A stretch of 64,000 bases of DNA, from contig NZ_AP028878.1 of NCBI RefSeq assembly GCF_036511935.1, positions 4,464,001 to 4,528,000 on the forward strand, read 5' to 3'. Source of the stretch: Marinobacter nanhaiticus D15-8W. GTDB lineage: Bacteria > Pseudomonadota > Gammaproteobacteria > Pseudomonadales > Oleiphilaceae. A program made the translations under genes and the position numbers. Below are positions 63,011-64,000 of this stretch, in pieces (positions within the stretch are counted from its first letter, which is position 1; every line of letters starts with the position of its first letter). The notes under the pieces were generated by a model. It did not search any database. It saw only the letters and a list, made by a program, of their open reading frames with translations, and was not told the origin of the DNA.

Positions 63011-63939
63011 TCGTCACCTCCACCCAAATCCAGGTGCATACCGTCGTAGGCCACTTCGATGTTGTGGATCTTGAGGACGGCACGCTCCATCGAATCCTCG
63101 TCGAGGATCGGGTTGGTATTGTTGATGTGGATCAGGACCTTGCGGCTGGCCGGCATCGTATCGAGCAATTCGATCATGCCCCCCGGGCCATATTGCGCGA
63201 GGTGCCCCATCTCCTGACCGGTCTTGGTGCCCACTTCCTGGCGCTGCATCTCGTCGTCCTCCCAGACGGTGCCATCCACCAGCAGCACATCCGCATTGCG
63301 CATCCAGGCCTTCAGCCGGTCGTCTGGCTGCCCGAGCCCCGGTGCGTAGAGCACACGGGTGCCGGTGCGGGTATCTTCGATAAACAGGCCAACGTTGTCG
63401 CCTGGGATGGTCTTACCCCGGCGCGGGGAATAAGGCGGCGCGTTGGAATGCAGCGGAATCGCGGTCAGCTTCAGGGACGGCGCGGCGGGAATCCAGAACG
63501 ATTCACTGTCCGCTGCCGGTATTTCCTTCCAGTTCAGCCCGCCATTCCAGTGCTTGAGCATGGGGAACAGCGGAAAGCCGGTGGACAGGTCCTCGTGCAC
63601 CTGTGCCGTGCACCAGACATCGAGTGGACAGCCCTCGCGCAGGGTCAGCAGTCCGGTGGTATGGTCGATCTGGCTGTCCATCAGCAGGACCGCCTCAATG
63701 CCAGTGTCGCGCACGTGGCGGGCCGGTTGCAGCGGGGCGAAGTCCGCCAGCTGGGCGCGGATATCCGGTGATGCGTTACAAATGATCCAACGCTCGCCAT
63801 CTTCGCTGATGGCGATCGAGGATTGGGTTCGGGGCGTCGCGTTCAGCGTACCCTTACGCAAGCCGTCGCAGTTGCGACAGTTGCAGTTCCACTGTGGGAA
63901 GCCCCCGCCGGCTGCCGAGCCGAGGACATGAATCTGCAT
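63007..63939 (-). CDS. pqqB: PQQ biosynthesis protein PqqB
   Basis: The 310-residue protein has a metallo-beta-lactamase-like fold with [21 protein letters not shown] and [22 protein letters not shown] at the N-terminus is a zinc-site candidate. PqqB is an iron hydroxylase acting before PqqC. AGGAG precedes ATG 63939. It is the first visible gene of the operon; pqqA, which usually precedes it, is not in the last 60 bp and must lie beyond the window. Confidence 0.95.
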   Translation of the reverse strand: MQIHVLGSAAGGGFPQWNCNCRNCDGLRKGTLNATPRTQSSIAISEDGERWIICNASPDIRAQLADFAPLQPARHVRDTGIEAVLLMDSQIDHTTGLLTLREGCPLDVWCTAQVHEDLSTGFPLFPMLKHWNGGLNWKEIPAADSESFWIPAAPSLKLTAIPLHSNAPPYSPRRGKTIPGDNVGLFIEDTRTGTRVLYAPGLGQPDDRLKAWMRNADVLLVDGTVWEDDEMQRQEVGTKTGQEMGHLAQYGPGGMIELLDTMPASRKVLIHINNTNPILDEDSMERAVLKIHNIEVAYDGMHLDLGGGDE

Positions 63940-64000
63940 GGGGTTCTCCTGAAAAAGCCTCTGGATAGGACCAGAACAACGCTATCGGGTCCCATTCAGA

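Overview
The window looks like chromosome of a marine gammaproteobacterium, most probably Marinobacter or a close relative. The pointers are a wax-ester synthase/DGAT fragment at the left edge, a tmRNA tag peptide ANDENYALAA, an NhaD-type Na+/H+ antiporter, malate:quinone oxidoreductase, a GH13 amylase with a starch-binding domain, and a pqq-erc cluster in the same order as in Pseudomonas. The genus is inferred from gene content only.

Region 1 (1-1438) is core chromosome: the 3' part of a WS/DGAT acyltransferase gene and the tmRNA gene ssrA. Region 2 (about 1425-32048) is a 30.6-kb genomic island inserted in the 3' end of ssrA. A 15-bp direct repeat of the tmRNA acceptor end bounds it, and a tyrosine recombinase lies just inside the left end. 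Its modules run in this order: integrase, a P-loop ATPase, AlpA, a Gp2/YagK-like protein and a Rep-like zinc-finger protein; a type I restriction-modification locus (hsdM, hsdS, macro-domain protein, PIN-like DUF4411, XRE-ImmA/IrrE, hsdR, YgjP-like metallopeptidase); a retron of the Sen2/St85 kind (NDT-like effector plus reverse transcriptase); a recombination set (directionality-factor-like protein, YqaJ nuclease, DUF932 protein, zinc-ribbon protein); and a Gabija-like OLD nuclease/UvrD helicase pair. Each gene of that last pair is broken by its own insertion sequence, an IS66 element and an IS407-group IS3 element. Removing either IS together with one copy of its target duplication restores an open frame.

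Region 3 (32049-64000) is core chromosome. It holds the displaced ssrA terminator, two small hypothetical genes, a ChrA chromate transporter, a PCu(A)C copper chaperone preceded by three 18-bp repeats, DinB, VOC and ATP-grasp proteins, a DUF4397 lipoprotein, a two-gene RND efflux pump, alpha-amylase, mqo, nhaD, an NAD(P)-binding protein, msrB-msrA, a metallophosphoesterase, fumC with a CarS-like membrane protein, a hybrid histidine kinase (ErcS'-like), an Fe-alcohol dehydrogenase (ErcA-like), the S9 peptidase PqqH, and pqqE, D, C and B. pqqA must lie beyond the right edge. Two intergenic sites (about 43.9-44.25 kb and 52.96-53.35 kb) carry the same ~100-bp palindromic element, three tandem copies at each site and in opposite orientations.

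The most unusual observation is a perfect 26-bp inverted repeat inside the retron reverse transcriptase gene. It lies in frame between an uncharacterised ~190-residue N-terminal extension and the RT core. The second is the double, cleanly reversible inactivation of both genes of the Gabija-like system.
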